Shown here: one piece after another, positions 8,061-15,942 of the stretch
How the letters are laid out: every line of letters starts with the position of its first letter
Numbering within the stretch: position 1 is the stretch's first letter
From: UBA8752 sp049610565
Lineage (GTDB): Bacteria > Bacteroidota > Bacteroidia > Flavobacteriales_D > Sanyastnellaceae
Assembly (NCBI GenBank): GCA_049610565.1
Contig: JBMYZR010000029.1
Coordinates: 1 to 29,395, forward strand
Length of the DNA: 29,395 nt
Direction of reading: 5' to 3'
Translations under genes and position numbers: made by a program
The notes under the pieces: model-generated
What the model was told of the DNA's origin: nothing
Databases searched by the model: none
What the model saw: the letters and a program-made list of their open reading frames with translations, nothing else

Positions 8061-9440
8061 TTGTCTGATTTCCATTCGCTCGGATTGAGCGAACCCATCA
8101 TGCGGGCCCTCACCCCCCTCGGGTACGAGACCCCCACCCCCATTCAAGCCCAAGCCATCCCCTACGTCCTCGACGGACGCGATGTGCTCGGCGTCGCCCA
8201 AACCGGCACCGGCAAGACAGCCGCCTTCTCCCTGCCCATGCTGCACCGGCTCGCCCAGCAGCCCCGCCGGGACAAGCGCCGCGTGATCCGCGCCCTCATC
8301 CTCAGCCCCACCCGCGAACTCTCCGCCCAGATTGGCGACAGCATCCGGGACTACAGCCCCCACCTGAACGTCAACCACACGGTCATCTTCGGCGGGGTCA
8401 AACAGGGCAAGCAGGTCGCAGCGCTCCTGCGGGGCGTCGACATCGTCGTGGCCACCCCCGGCCGTCTACTCGACCTCATCGACCAGGGCTACATCCGATT
8501 GGACCACCTCGAGTACTTCGTGCTCGACGAGGCGGACACCATGCTCGACATGGGCTTCATCCACGACATCCGCAAAGTCATCAAGCTCCTGCCCCAGCAG
8601 CGACAGTCCCTGTTCTTCTCGGCCACCATGCCGCAGAACATCCAGGAACTGGCCGACACCATCCTGCTGGACCCGGTGACCGTCGAGGTCGAGCGCCGGA
8701 GCAGCGCGGCGGAAACGGTCGAACAGAAGGTCTACTTCGTGCGCCAGGCCGAGAAGAAACACCTGCTGGTCGATGTGCTGACCGCGCCGGATGTGACCAG
8801 CGCGTTGGTCTTCACCCGCACCAAGTACGGCGCGGACAAACTCGTCCGGCACCTCCGCAAACAGGGCGTGCGCAGCGAGGCCATACACGGCAACAAGAGC
8901 CAACCCCAGCGGGAGAAGGCGATGAAGGCTTTCAAGCGCGGCGACCTCGGCGTGCTCGTGGCCACGGACATCGCCGCCCGCGGGATTGACGTGGACGAGC
9001 TCAGCCACGTCATCAACTTCGAGATCCCGAACATTCCGGAGACCTATGTGCACCGCATCGGCCGCACGGGCCGGGCCGGCGCAGAGGGCATCGCCATCTC
9101 CTTCTGCAACGAGGAGGACGAGCGCACCTATCTCCGCGACATCCAGCGCCTCATCCGCAAGGAGGTGCCGCTCGACACGGATCAGGACTACCACAATCCG
9201 CTGCCGCCCATTCCCCTCGACTCCGGCCACTCCGGCGGAGGGCGCCCCGGCGGACAGGGTCCGGGCAAGAACAAGACGGGCCGCAACCGCAAGGGACACG
9301 GCGGCCAGGGAAAGCGGGGACGCGCACAAGGCGGCCAAGGCGGACCCAAAGGTCAAGGTGGACCGGGCGGTCAGGGCAACGGCAATCGCCGCCGCAACAA
9401 GAACCGCCGCCGGCCTTCGGAAGGAGGGGGTTCGCGGTAA
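8061..9440 (+). CDS. DEAD-box RNA helicase, RhlE-like
   Basis: A 459-residue ATP-dependent RNA helicase, expected in ribosome assembly or RNA turnover. The start is a TTG at 8061: it begins SDFHSLGLSEPIMRAL, the conserved opening of this family, and no ATG or GTG precedes it in frame nearby. The motifs occur in order: Q motif TPTPIQ, I AQTGTGKT, Ia PTREL, Ib TPGR, II DEAD at residues 156-159, III SAT, V ATDIAARGID and VI HRIGRTGRAG. The last 70 residues are low-complexity Gly/Arg/Gln/Lys (GGQGGPKGQGG, RRRNKNRRRP), typical of RhlE-type RNA-binding tails. The next gene begins 9 bases after the stop, so the two are probably co-transcribed. Confidence 0.95.
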   Translation: MSDFHSLGLSEPIMRALTPLGYETPTPIQAQAIPYVLDGRDVLGVAQTGTGKTAAFSLPMLHRLAQQPRRDKRRVIRALILSPTRELSAQIGDSIRDYSPHLNVNHTVIFGGVKQGKQVAALLRGVDIVVATPGRLLDLIDQGYIRLDHLEYFVLDEADTMLDMGFIHDIRKVIKLLPQQRQSLFFSATMPQNIQELADTILLDPVTVEVERRSSAAETVEQKVYFVRQAEKKHLLVDVLTAPDVTSALVFTRTKYGADKLVRHLRKQGVRSEAIHGNKSQPQREKAMKAFKRGDLGVLVATDIAARGIDVDELSHVINFEIPNIPETYVHRIGRTGRAGAEGIAISFCNEEDERTYLRDIQRLIRKEVPLDTDQDYHNPLPPIPLDSGHSGGGRPGGQGPGKNKTGRNRKGHGGQGKRGRAQGGQGGPKGQGGPGGQGNGNRRRNKNRRRPSEGGGSR

Positions 9441-9449
9441 CTTGACGCC

Positions 9450-10082
9450 ATGGTCCAGGAACTCAAGAACGCCTATGGGATGGTCCTCAATGAGGACCTG
9501 CTCGACGCCATTGCCGGGGAAGGACGCTTCGTCTCTGCCGCCAAGGGCGACCTCATCATGGACATCGGTGATCCGATTCCGGGCATGCCCCTGCTCATCT
9601 CAGGCGCCATCAAGATCCTGCGGGTCGATGACGCGGGAGATGAAATGCTCCTGTACTTCCTCGAGCAGGGCGACAGTTGCGCCATGACCCTCGGCAGCTT
9701 CTTCGGCCAGACCCAAAGCGACATCCGGGCTGTGGCCGAACAGGACAGCCGCTTCGTCATCATGCCGCTGGACAAAGTCATCGAATGGACGGGGGTGCAC
9801 ACGGATTTCCGCCAGTTCGTCTTCGAGAGCTTCAACACCCGCCTCAAGGAACTGGTCGAAGCGATGGACAGCCTGGCCTTCCTCGACCTGCATGACCGAA
9901 CGGCCAAATACCTGGACGACCGGGTCAAGGTCAACGGCACGACCACCCTCGCCACGACCCACGCGGAGATTGCAGCCGATCTGCACACCTCTCGTGTTGT
10001 GGTCTCCCGCATTCTCAAGCAACTCGAGAAGGAGGGCAAAATTTCCCTCCACCGCAATCGGATTGAGGTGCTCGATTTCTGA
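9450..10082 (+). CDS. Crp/Fnr-family transcription regulator
   Basis: A 210-residue DNA-binding regulator. Residues about 20-115 form the cyclic-nucleotide-binding-type beta barrel (PGMPLLISGAIKILR, YFLEQGDSCAMTL). A dimerisation helix follows (FVFESFNTRLKELVEAM), then a winged helix-turn-helix around 155-200 (THAEIAADLHTSRVVVSRILKQLEKEG). Only one Cys is present (GDSC), so an Fnr-type iron-sulfur cluster is excluded. The arginine of the cAMP pocket is not evident, so the effector is unknown. It follows the DEAD-box gene by 9 bases. The SulP gene starts 58 bases later on the same strand, making sulfur genes possible but unproven targets. Confidence 0.92.
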   Translation: MVQELKNAYGMVLNEDLLDAIAGEGRFVSAAKGDLIMDIGDPIPGMPLLISGAIKILRVDDAGDEMLLYFLEQGDSCAMTLGSFFGQTQSDIRAVAEQDSRFVIMPLDKVIEWTGVHTDFRQFVFESFNTRLKELVEAMDSLAFLDLHDRTAKYLDDRVKVNGTTTLATTHAEIAADLHTSRVVVSRILKQLEKEGKISLHRNRIEVLDF

Positions 10083-10127
10083 TCCGAACCGGCAACCTGG
10101 GTTACGCCGCGAGCCACGCCCGCTCCC

Positions 10128-10135
10128 TTACTTTG
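10128..10135 (+). promoter_or_regulatory. Imperfect -7 box before the SulP gene
   Basis: TTACTTTG differs from TAnnTTTG (TA is followed by one rather than two spacer bases before TTTG). It lies 5 bases before the GTG start, a position seen at several genes in this window, which would give a very short or absent leader. Confidence 0.3.
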
Positions 10136-10140
10136 CCCTC

Positions 10141-11853
10141 GTGAGACGTTGGTTTCCCGCCCTCCACTGGATGCCCCAATATGGCCGCCACGATTGGCTC
10201 AAGGACCTTCCTGCCGGCCTGACCGTGGGCGTGATGCTGGTCCCGCAGGGCATGGCCTACGCCATGATTGCCGGACTGCCCGTGGTCTACGGCCTCTATG
10301 CCGCCCTCATCCCCCAGGTGGTGTATGCCCTGATGGGAACCTCCCGTCAATTGGCTGTGGGGCCGGTAGCCATGGACTCCCTGCTCGTCGCTGCAGGTTT
10401 GGGGACGGTGGCGGTGGCCGGCTCGGACCGCTACATCGAACTGGCCCTGCTCCTCGCCCTCATGATGGGCGGGCTTCAACTGCTCCTGGGCACCTTCCGC
10501 CTCGGCTTCCTCGCCCACTTCATCTCCAAACCCGTCATCAGCGGGTTCACCAGTGCTGCGGCCCTCATCATCGGCCTCAATCAACTGCCCCACCTCACGG
10601 GCATCGCCCTGCTCCGCTCTTCCCAGCTTCACCAATTGGTTGGCGGCACCCTCGATGGCCTGGCCCAATTCCATGTGCCCACCTTCCTTCTGGGCGCGGT
10701 GTCCGTCGCCCTGCTCATCGGTCTGAGGAAAGTGGTCCCGCGCGTGCCCGGCTCCCTCGTGCTCGTCGTGCTGGCCCTCGCCAGCGGCGCCGCATGGCCT
10801 TGGGGCACATGGGGCATCCGGACCGTGGGCGCCATCCCTGCAGGATTGCCTGGATTCCACGTTCCCGGCTGGACCCTGGGTGACCTGCAGATGCTCTTCC
10901 CCCTCGCCGCCACCCTTGCCCTCGTGGCCTTCATGGAGGCGTACAGCGTGGCGCAGGCCGTGGCCCAAAAGCGCGGGGACCACGAAATCGACGCCAACCA
11001 GGAACTCCGGGCCCTCGGCAGCGCCAACGCCATCGGCTCCTTGTTCGGGGCCTATCCCGTGACCGGCGGCTTTTCCCGCACCGCCGTCAATGAACGCGCC
11101 GGTGCCGTCTCGGGCATGAGCAGCCTCATCGCCGCCGGAATCGTGGCGCTCGCCCTCACCTTTCTGACTCCGGTCTTCCAGCACCTGCCCACGGCGGCGC
11201 TCGGGGCCATCATCACCGTGGCCGTGGCCGGGCTCGTCGATCTGGCCACACTCCGCCGGCTTTGGAGGACCCACCGGGACGAGGCCGTCCTTCTTCTGTT
11301 GACCTTCGGCTTGACCGCTTTTGGCGGCATGGTCCTCGGCATCGCCTCCGGGGTGGTGCTGGGCCTCACCCTCACCTTGTTCAGGACCACCCGTCCCCAC
11401 ACCGCCGAACTCGGTGAAATCAATGGCGTCTACCGCAACCTCAACCGCTTTCCTGAAGCCACCAAAACACCGGGCATCCTCCTCGTCCGGTATGATGGCC
11501 CCCTGAACTACGCCAGCCAAGGGCACTTCAAAGGATTCATCCTCTCCCGGTTGGCCATCCGCAAGGAAGAAGGCGACCCCATCCGGACCGTCGTCCTCAG
11601 CGCGGAGTCCATTCCCTACCTCGATGCCACCGGCACGGACATGCTGACGGCCCTGCTCGATGCGCTTGAAGCCGACAGCATCTCCCTGAAGGTGGCCGGC
11701 GCGATCGGTCCCGTGCGGGACGTCCTTGAGCGGGCCGGGCTGATGGAACGCATCGGCCGGGACCATTTCCACACCGGCATCCCCGCCGCCCTCGGCATCG
11801 AGGAGATCCGGCCGCGGATTGCCACCCAGACGTTCAATTCCAACAATTCATAG
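10141..11853 (+). CDS. SulP-family inorganic anion transporter with STAS domain
   Basis: A 570-residue inner-membrane transporter of the SLC26/SulP family, which carries sulfate, bicarbonate or other anions. The GTG at 10141 is chosen because it gives the conserved opening RRWFPALHWMPQY before WLKDLPAGLTVGVMLVPQGMAYA; an ATG ten codons later is an alternative. About eleven membrane segments span residues 20-430. The transporter signature region is visible (GLYAALIPQVVYALMGTSRQLAVGPVA), as is the later GAYPVTGGFSRTAVN. A cytoplasmic STAS domain occupies about 446-555. In the STAS loop, LDATGTDML has Ala where many members have Ser (D-S-T/S-G). Sulfate is the favoured substrate because an MBL-rhodanese gene and cysC/D/N are nearby, but bicarbonate cannot be excluded. 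Confidence 0.93.
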   Translation: MRRWFPALHWMPQYGRHDWLKDLPAGLTVGVMLVPQGMAYAMIAGLPVVYGLYAALIPQVVYALMGTSRQLAVGPVAMDSLLVAAGLGTVAVAGSDRYIELALLLALMMGGLQLLLGTFRLGFLAHFISKPVISGFTSAAALIIGLNQLPHLTGIALLRSSQLHQLVGGTLDGLAQFHVPTFLLGAVSVALLIGLRKVVPRVPGSLVLVVLALASGAAWPWGTWGIRTVGAIPAGLPGFHVPGWTLGDLQMLFPLAATLALVAFMEAYSVAQAVAQKRGDHEIDANQELRALGSANAIGSLFGAYPVTGGFSRTAVNERAGAVSGMSSLIAAGIVALALTFLTPVFQHLPTAALGAIITVAVAGLVDLATLRRLWRTHRDEAVLLLLTFGLTAFGGMVLGIASGVVLGLTLTLFRTTRPHTAELGEINGVYRNLNRFPEATKTPGILLVRYDGPLNYASQGHFKGFILSRLAIRKEEGDPIRTVVLSAESIPYLDATGTDMLTALLDALEADSISLKVAGAIGPVRDVLERAGLMERIGRDHFHTGIPAALGIEEIRPRIATQTFNSNNS

Positions 11854-11854
11854 C

Positions 11855-11873
11855 CGCAACGTTTCCCGTTGCG
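11855..11873 (+). terminator. Hairpin after the SulP gene
   Basis: CGCAACG and CGTTGCG form a 7-bp stem with a 5-base loop, 2 bases after the SulP stop. There is no T-run downstream, so termination may be weak and read through into the MBL-rhodanese gene. Confidence 0.4.
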
Positions 11874-11895
11874 AATCCCCCGAACTTTGCACCCC

Positions 11896-13305
11896 ATGAA
11901 AGTCGAACAGATCTACACCGGCTGCCTCGCCCAAGGCGCCTACTACATCGAGTGCTGTGATGAGGCCGTCGTGATCGACCCGCTGCGCGAGGTCCAGCCC
12001 TACCTCGATCGCGCGGAAGCCGGTGGCAAGAAGATCAAGTACATCTTCGAGACGCACTTCCACGCCGACTTCGTTTCCGGGCACGTGACCCTGTCGGAGA
12101 AGACGGGCGCCCCCATCGTGTTTGGCCCCAACGCCAACCCCACCTTCGACGCCCACATCGCCACCGACGGTGAGGTGTTCCAGGTGGGCAAGGTGACCAT
12201 CGAGGTCCTGCACACCCCGGGCCACACGATGGAATCCACGACCTACCTGCTCCGCGACAAGGAGGGCAAGCCGCACGCCATCTTCACGGGCGACACGCTG
12301 TTCCTCGGCGACGTCGGCCGTCCGGACCTCGCCCAGAAGGGCGCGGACATGACGCAGGAAGACTTGGCCGGCATCCTGTATGACAGCCTTCGCGAGAAGA
12401 TCATGACCCTGCCCGACGACGTCATCGTCTACCCGGGGCACGGTGCAGGTTCGGCCTGCGGAAAGAACATGAGCAGCGAGACCGTCGGCTCCGTTGGCGA
12501 CCAGAAGGCGACCAACTATGCCCTGCGCGCCGACATGACCAAGGACGAGTTCGTGGCCGAAGTCACCGATGGCCTCCTGCCGCCCCCGGCTTACTTCCCG
12601 CTCAATGTCAAGATGAACAAGGAGGGATACGCCCCCATCGACGACGTGCTCGCCCAGGGCACCCGCGCCCTCTCCCCCGACGCGTTCGAGGCGGCGGCCA
12701 ACGAAACCGGCGCCGTGGTGTTGGATGTCCGCGGCAAGGACGCCTTCCACGAGGCCCACGTTCCCCGCAGCACCTTCATCGGGCTCGACGGCAACTTCGC
12801 CCCGTGGGTCGGCACCATGATTGTGGACGTCCAGCAGCCCATCCTGCTCGTCTGCGAGGACGGCACGGTGGACGAAGCGGTCACCCGCCTCTCCCGCGTC
12901 GGCTTCGACAACGTCCTCGGCTGCCTCGATGGTGGCGTGACCGCCTGGCAAGCCGCCGGCAAGGAGGTGGACCGCATCACCTCGGTGACCGCCGACGCGT
13001 TCGCCGACCTCGCCAAGGCCGGTGACGTCAAGGTGATCGATGTCCGCAAGCCGGGTGAATTCGCCTCGGAGCACGTGCTCGACGCGCAGTCCATGCCGCT
13101 GGCCGCCCTCAACGGCCACCTCGCTGAACTTCCGAAGGACACCCCCTTCTACCTGCACTGCCAGACCGGCTATCGCTCCCTCATCGCAGGCAGCATCCTC
13201 AAGGCCCGTGGATACCACAACGGCATCGACGTCCAAGGCGGTTTCGAGGCCATCAAGGAGACCGATGTCCCGGTCAGCGACTGGGTCTGTCCCTCCACCC
13301 TCTGA
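11896..13305 (+). CDS. MBL-fold hydrolase with two rhodanese domains (persulfide dioxygenase-like)
   Basis: A 469-residue protein related to ETHE1-type persulfide dioxygenase/rhodanese fusions, which handle glutathione persulfide and other reduced sulfur. The ATG at 11896 gives the family opening MKVEQIYTGCLAQGAYYIE. The metallo-beta-lactamase half (1-255) has THFHADFVSGH near 53, HTPGHTMES near 112, FTGDTLFLGDVGRPDL near 133 and YPGHGAG near 183. Two rhodanese domains follow (about 270-365 and 375-465). Both keep a loop cysteine: Cys320 in CEDGTVDEA, a degenerate loop, and Cys422 in the textbook loop CQTGYRS. The fourth position of the H-x-H-x-D-H motif is Phe, as is common in this subfamily. 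GAACTTTG at 11882-11889, 6 bases before the ATG, is an imperfect -7 box. It lies 42 bases after the SulP stop. Confidence 0.93.
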   Translation: MKVEQIYTGCLAQGAYYIECCDEAVVIDPLREVQPYLDRAEAGGKKIKYIFETHFHADFVSGHVTLSEKTGAPIVFGPNANPTFDAHIATDGEVFQVGKVTIEVLHTPGHTMESTTYLLRDKEGKPHAIFTGDTLFLGDVGRPDLAQKGADMTQEDLAGILYDSLREKIMTLPDDVIVYPGHGAGSACGKNMSSETVGSVGDQKATNYALRADMTKDEFVAEVTDGLLPPPAYFPLNVKMNKEGYAPIDDVLAQGTRALSPDAFEAAANETGAVVLDVRGKDAFHEAHVPRSTFIGLDGNFAPWVGTMIVDVQQPILLVCEDGTVDEAVTRLSRVGFDNVLGCLDGGVTAWQAAGKEVDRITSVTADAFADLAKAGDVKVIDVRKPGEFASEHVLDAQSMPLAALNGHLAELPKDTPFYLHCQTGYRSLIAGSILKARGYHNGIDVQGGFEAIKETDVPVSDWVCPSTL

Positions 13306-13308
13306 GGG

Positions 13309-13341
13309 TTTGGTCCAATCGATTCGAATGCGCTAATTTTG
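13309..13341 (+). promoter_or_regulatory. Promoter of tRNA-Leu(CAG)
   Basis: TAATTTTG at 13334-13341 is an exact TAnnTTTG box. TTTG at 13309-13312 lies 21 bases upstream. The tRNA begins 30 bases after the box. Confidence 0.7.
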
Positions 13342-13371
13342 GCGCCCCTTCCGGTGAAGTCCGGATGTCAC

Positions 13372-13453
13372 ACCCAGGTGGCGAAATTGGTAGACGCGCA
13401 GTCTTCAGGCGGCTGTGCCTTCGGGCGTGCTGGTTCGAGTCCAGTTCTGGGTA
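13372..13453 (+). tRNA. tRNA-Leu (anticodon CAG)
   Basis: A class II tRNA. The acceptor ACCCAGG (13372-13378) pairs with TCTGGGT (13446-13452), with one G-T pair. The D arm reads GGCGAAATTGGTAGACGC. The anticodon stem CAGTC/GGCTG encloses TTCAGGC, giving anticodon CAG. There is a long variable arm with a TTCG loop, and a T arm with GGTTCGAGTCC. The discriminator is A13453. The next bases are CTT, so CCA is not encoded, unlike the tRNA pair at 6252-6415. Confidence 0.95.
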
Positions 13454-13458
13454 CTTGC

Positions 13459-13486
13459 AAACCGCTCCTCATTCGAGGGGCGGTTT
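13459..13486 (+). terminator. Intrinsic terminator of tRNA-Leu(CAG)
   Basis: A 12-bp stem with one G-T pair, AAACCGCTCCTC and GAGGGGCGGTTT, around an ATTC loop. It is followed by TCTTTT. It begins 5 bases after the mature tRNA end and may also help stop the converging cysN transcript. Confidence 0.85.
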
Positions 13487-13494
13487 TCTTTTGC

Positions 13495-13510
13495 CCCCGC
13501 CGAAGCGGGG
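13495..13510 (-). terminator. UUCG-capped hairpin after cysN
   Basis: On the minus strand CCCCGC-TTCG-GCGGGG forms a 6-bp stem capped by a very stable C(UUCG)G tetraloop. It begins 6 bases after the cysN stop. No T-run follows, but the tRNA terminator stem lies just beyond and could act with it. Confidence 0.6.
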
Positions 13511-13516
13511 ACACGG

Positions 13517-14767
13517 TCAGGAGTAAATGACGCCGGCGGCGACCGTGAGGCGCGTGCCGGGGTCGACGAGGATGAACGAACCCGTCGTGCGGTTGCGGCG
13601 GTAGTCGTCGACCAGCATCGGCGAGGCCGTGCGGATGCGGACCCGGGCGATGTCGTTCATGCCGATCTCGATGTCGTCCTCGATGCGGTGGAGCGTGTTG
13701 ATGTCGAGCTTGTAGACGACCTCCTTGACGACGGCCTTGGCCTCGCGGGAGGTGTGGCGGAGCTCGAACCGGGTGCCGGGCCGCATGGGCTGCTCGGACA
13801 GCCAGCAAATGCGGGCGTCGAAATCCTGCATGCTGGCGGGCTGGTTGTTTTCGCGGACGAGCATGTCGCCGCGGCTGAGGTCGATGTCGTTGGCGAGGGT
13901 CATCACCACGCTCTGCGGCGGGAAGGCCTTCTCGACCTGCTTGTCGCCGATGGCGATGGAGGTCACCGTACTGCTCAAGCCGCTCGGCAGGGCGACCACC
14001 TCGTCGCCCACCTTGAAAACGCCCCCGGCCACGCGGCCGGCATAGCCGCGGAAGTCGCGGTCGGCGTCGGTCTGGGGACGGATGACGTACTGGACCGGGA
14101 AGCGGCAATCCTGCAGGTTGCGGTCGGCGGCCACGTGCACGTGCTCCAGGTGGTGCAGAAGGGTCGGCCCCTCATACCAGGCCATGTGCTCGGACCGGTC
14201 GACCACATTGTCCCCCTGCAGGGCGCTGATCGGGATGAACTTGATGTCCGGGATGTCGAGCCGGCTGGAGAAGCTGCGGAAGGCGTCCACGATCTCGTCG
14301 TAACGCTCCTGGCTCCAGTCCACGAGATCCATCTTGTTGACGCAGACCACCATGTGCTTGATGCCGAGGAGATGCGTGATGAAACTGTGGCGGTGCGTCT
14401 GCTCGAGCAAGCCGGCCCGCGCGTCGACGAGGATGATGGCGAGGTCGGCCGTGGAGGCGCCCGTGACCATGTTCCGGGTGTACTGGATGTGGCCGGGCGC
14501 GTCGGCGATGATGAATTTCCGCAGCGGCGTGGCGAAGTACCGGTAGGCCACATCGATGGTGATGCCCTGTTCCCGCTCTGCGCGGAGGCCATCGGTCAAG
14601 AGGGAGAGGTCGGCGCCATCAGTGCCGCGCTGGGTGGAGGCCTGCTCGATGCTCTCGAGCTGGTCCTCGAAAATGGTCTTGCTGTCGTACAGCAGGCGAC
14701 CGATCAACGTGCTCTTGCCGTCGTCAACGCTGCCTGCCGTGATGAAGCGAAGGAGTCCTTGTGCCAT
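13517..14767 (-). CDS. cysN: Sulfate adenylyltransferase subunit 1 (GTPase, CysN)
   Basis: A 416-residue translation-factor-like GTPase subunit of ATP sulfurylase. GTP hydrolysis drives formation of adenosine 5'-phosphosulfate (APS) from sulfate and ATP together with CysD. The start at the ATG complementary to 14765-14767 gives MAQGLLRFITAGSVDDGKST. Motifs: G1 GSVDDGKST near residue 12, switch region REQGITIDVAYRYF, G3 DAPGHIQYTRNM and G4 NKMD. Beta-barrel domains 2 and 3 follow (VGDEVVALPSG, PGTRFELRHTS). The length matches stand-alone CysN, and no fused APS kinase domain is present, which agrees with a separate cysC in the same operon. It starts 22 bases after cysD. Confidence 0.97.
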   Translation of the reverse strand: MAQGLLRFITAGSVDDGKSTLIGRLLYDSKTIFEDQLESIEQASTQRGTDGADLSLLTDGLRAEREQGITIDVAYRYFATPLRKFIIADAPGHIQYTRNMVTGASTADLAIILVDARAGLLEQTHRHSFITHLLGIKHMVVCVNKMDLVDWSQERYDEIVDAFRSFSSRLDIPDIKFIPISALQGDNVVDRSEHMAWYEGPTLLHHLEHVHVAADRNLQDCRFPVQYVIRPQTDADRDFRGYAGRVAGGVFKVGDEVVALPSGLSSTVTSIAIGDKQVEKAFPPQSVVMTLANDIDLSRGDMLVRENNQPASMQDFDARICWLSEQPMRPGTRFELRHTSREAKAVVKEVVYKLDINTLHRIEDDIEIGMNDIARVRIRTASPMLVDDYRRNRTTGSFILVDPGTRLTVAAGVIYS

Positions 14768-14789
14768 GGTGTCGTTCTTTTCTCCGTCC

Positions 14790-15695
14790 TCAGAAGTAGC
14801 CTTCCTTCTTGCGGTCCTCCATGGCCGACTGGCTGCGCTTGTCGTCCATGCGGCCACCGCGCTCCGTCTTGCGGGCTGCGGCCACCTCGCCGATGATTTT
14901 CTCGAGCGTATCGGCATCGCTCTCCACAGCGCCCGTGATGGTCAGATCGCCCAGCGTCCGGAAGCGGACCTGCAGCGTCTCCGGCTTCTCGTCGGGCCGG
15001 AGGTTCAGGTATTCGCTGTAGGCCAGGATCTGGCCGTTGCGGCGGACCACCTCGCGCTCGTGGGCGAAGTAGAGGCTCGGAATGGCGATGTTCTCGCGGA
15101 GGATGTAGTTCCAGATGTCGAGCTCCGTCCAGTTGTTGAGCGGGAAGACCCGGAAATGCTCGCCAGGCTGGTGCTTGCCGTTGTAGAGGTCCCACAGCTC
15201 CGGGCGCTGGTTCTTGGGGTCCCACTGGCTGAAGTCGTCCCGATGGCTGAAGAAGCGCTCCTTGGCGCGGGCCTTCTCCTCGTCCCGTCGGGCCCCGCCA
15301 CAGCACGCGTCGAACTGGTGCTGCTCGATCGTGTTGATGAGCGTGGGCGTCTGGATGCGGTTGCGGGACGCGTTGAAGCCACTCTCCTCGGTCACCTCTC
15401 CGCGGTCGATCAGGTCCTGGACGCTGCCGACGATGAGCTGGACGCCGAGCTCCTTGACCAGGTCATCCCGGAACTGCATGGTCTCGGGGAAATTGTGGCC
15501 GGTGTCGATGTGGACCAGCGGCATGGGAATGCGGGCGGGCGCGAAGGCCTTGCGGGCCAGGTGCGTCACGCAGATGCTGTCCTTGCCCCCGCTGAACAGA
15601 ATGGCCGGCCGCTCGAACTGGGCCGCCACTTCACGGAGTACGTAGATGCCTTCCGCCTCGAGCTCGTCGAGGTGACTCAGGTTGTAATCGCTCAT
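14790..15695 (-). CDS. cysD: Sulfate adenylyltransferase subunit 2 (CysD)
   Basis: A 301-residue catalytic subunit of ATP sulfurylase, almost the length of E. coli CysD (302). The start ATG (complement of 15693-15695) overlaps the stop of the DUF2061 gene as ATGA, which implies translational coupling. Visible motifs: SGGKDS, the PP-loop, at residues 35-40; HIDTGHNFPETMQFRD; and DACCGGARRDEEKARAKERFFS, a PAPS-reductase-like/CysD signature. The C-terminus GRMDDKRSQSAMEDRKKEGYF matches the family's conserved tail. A longer in-frame N-terminal extension is rejected because it overlaps the upstream gene in another frame. Confidence 0.97.
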   Translation of the reverse strand: MSDYNLSHLDELEAEGIYVLREVAAQFERPAILFSGGKDSICVTHLARKAFAPARIPMPLVHIDTGHNFPETMQFRDDLVKELGVQLIVGSVQDLIDRGEVTEESGFNASRNRIQTPTLINTIEQHQFDACCGGARRDEEKARAKERFFSHRDDFSQWDPKNQRPELWDLYNGKHQPGEHFRVFPLNNWTELDIWNYILRENIAIPSLYFAHEREVVRRNGQILAYSEYLNLRPDEKPETLQVRFRTLGDLTITGAVESDADTLEKIIGEVAAARKTERGGRMDDKRSQSAMEDRKKEGYF

Positions 15696-15916
15696 GATTC
15701 GTTGTTTTCCCGGCCCAGCTTGCCGTAGCGGAACCAGGCCCGCTCGTGGAAGTAGTACAGGATCATCTTGGTGACCATTTCCACGCCGCCCACCTGCACC
15801 CCGATCCACGGGTCACCGGTGACGACCCATCCGATGAGGACGGTGTCGACCGTGCCGATCAGACGCCAGGTGATGGTCTTGGCCAGGTGTCGGCGGCGGC
15901 TCTGAATGGCGTCCAT
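15692..15916 (-). CDS. DUF2061 small membrane protein
   Basis: A 74-residue protein with basic N-terminus RRRHLAKTITWRLIGTVDT, a hydrophobic stretch TVLIGWVVTG, a second segment WIGVQVGGVEMVTKMILYYF, and a conserved HERAWFRYGK end. This is the DUF2061 family (two predicted membrane segments), known to be encoded in or fused to sulfate-activation genes in several bacteria. It sits between cysC (26 bases upstream) and cysD (4-base ATGA overlap). Its function is not established; a membrane role tied to sulfate activation is inferred only from this recurring context. Confidence 0.9.
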   Translation of the reverse strand: MDAIQSRRRHLAKTITWRLIGTVDTVLIGWVVTGDPWIGVQVGGVEMVTKMILYYFHERAWFRYGKLGRENNES

Positions 15917-15942
15917 GATTTCCTACTTGCCTTCTGTGAAAT

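Noticed and set aside
13372..13453. tRNA-Leu as a phage or island attachment site
   Set aside because: No integrase gene and no direct repeat of the tRNA 3' end were found nearby; the flanks are core metabolic genes.
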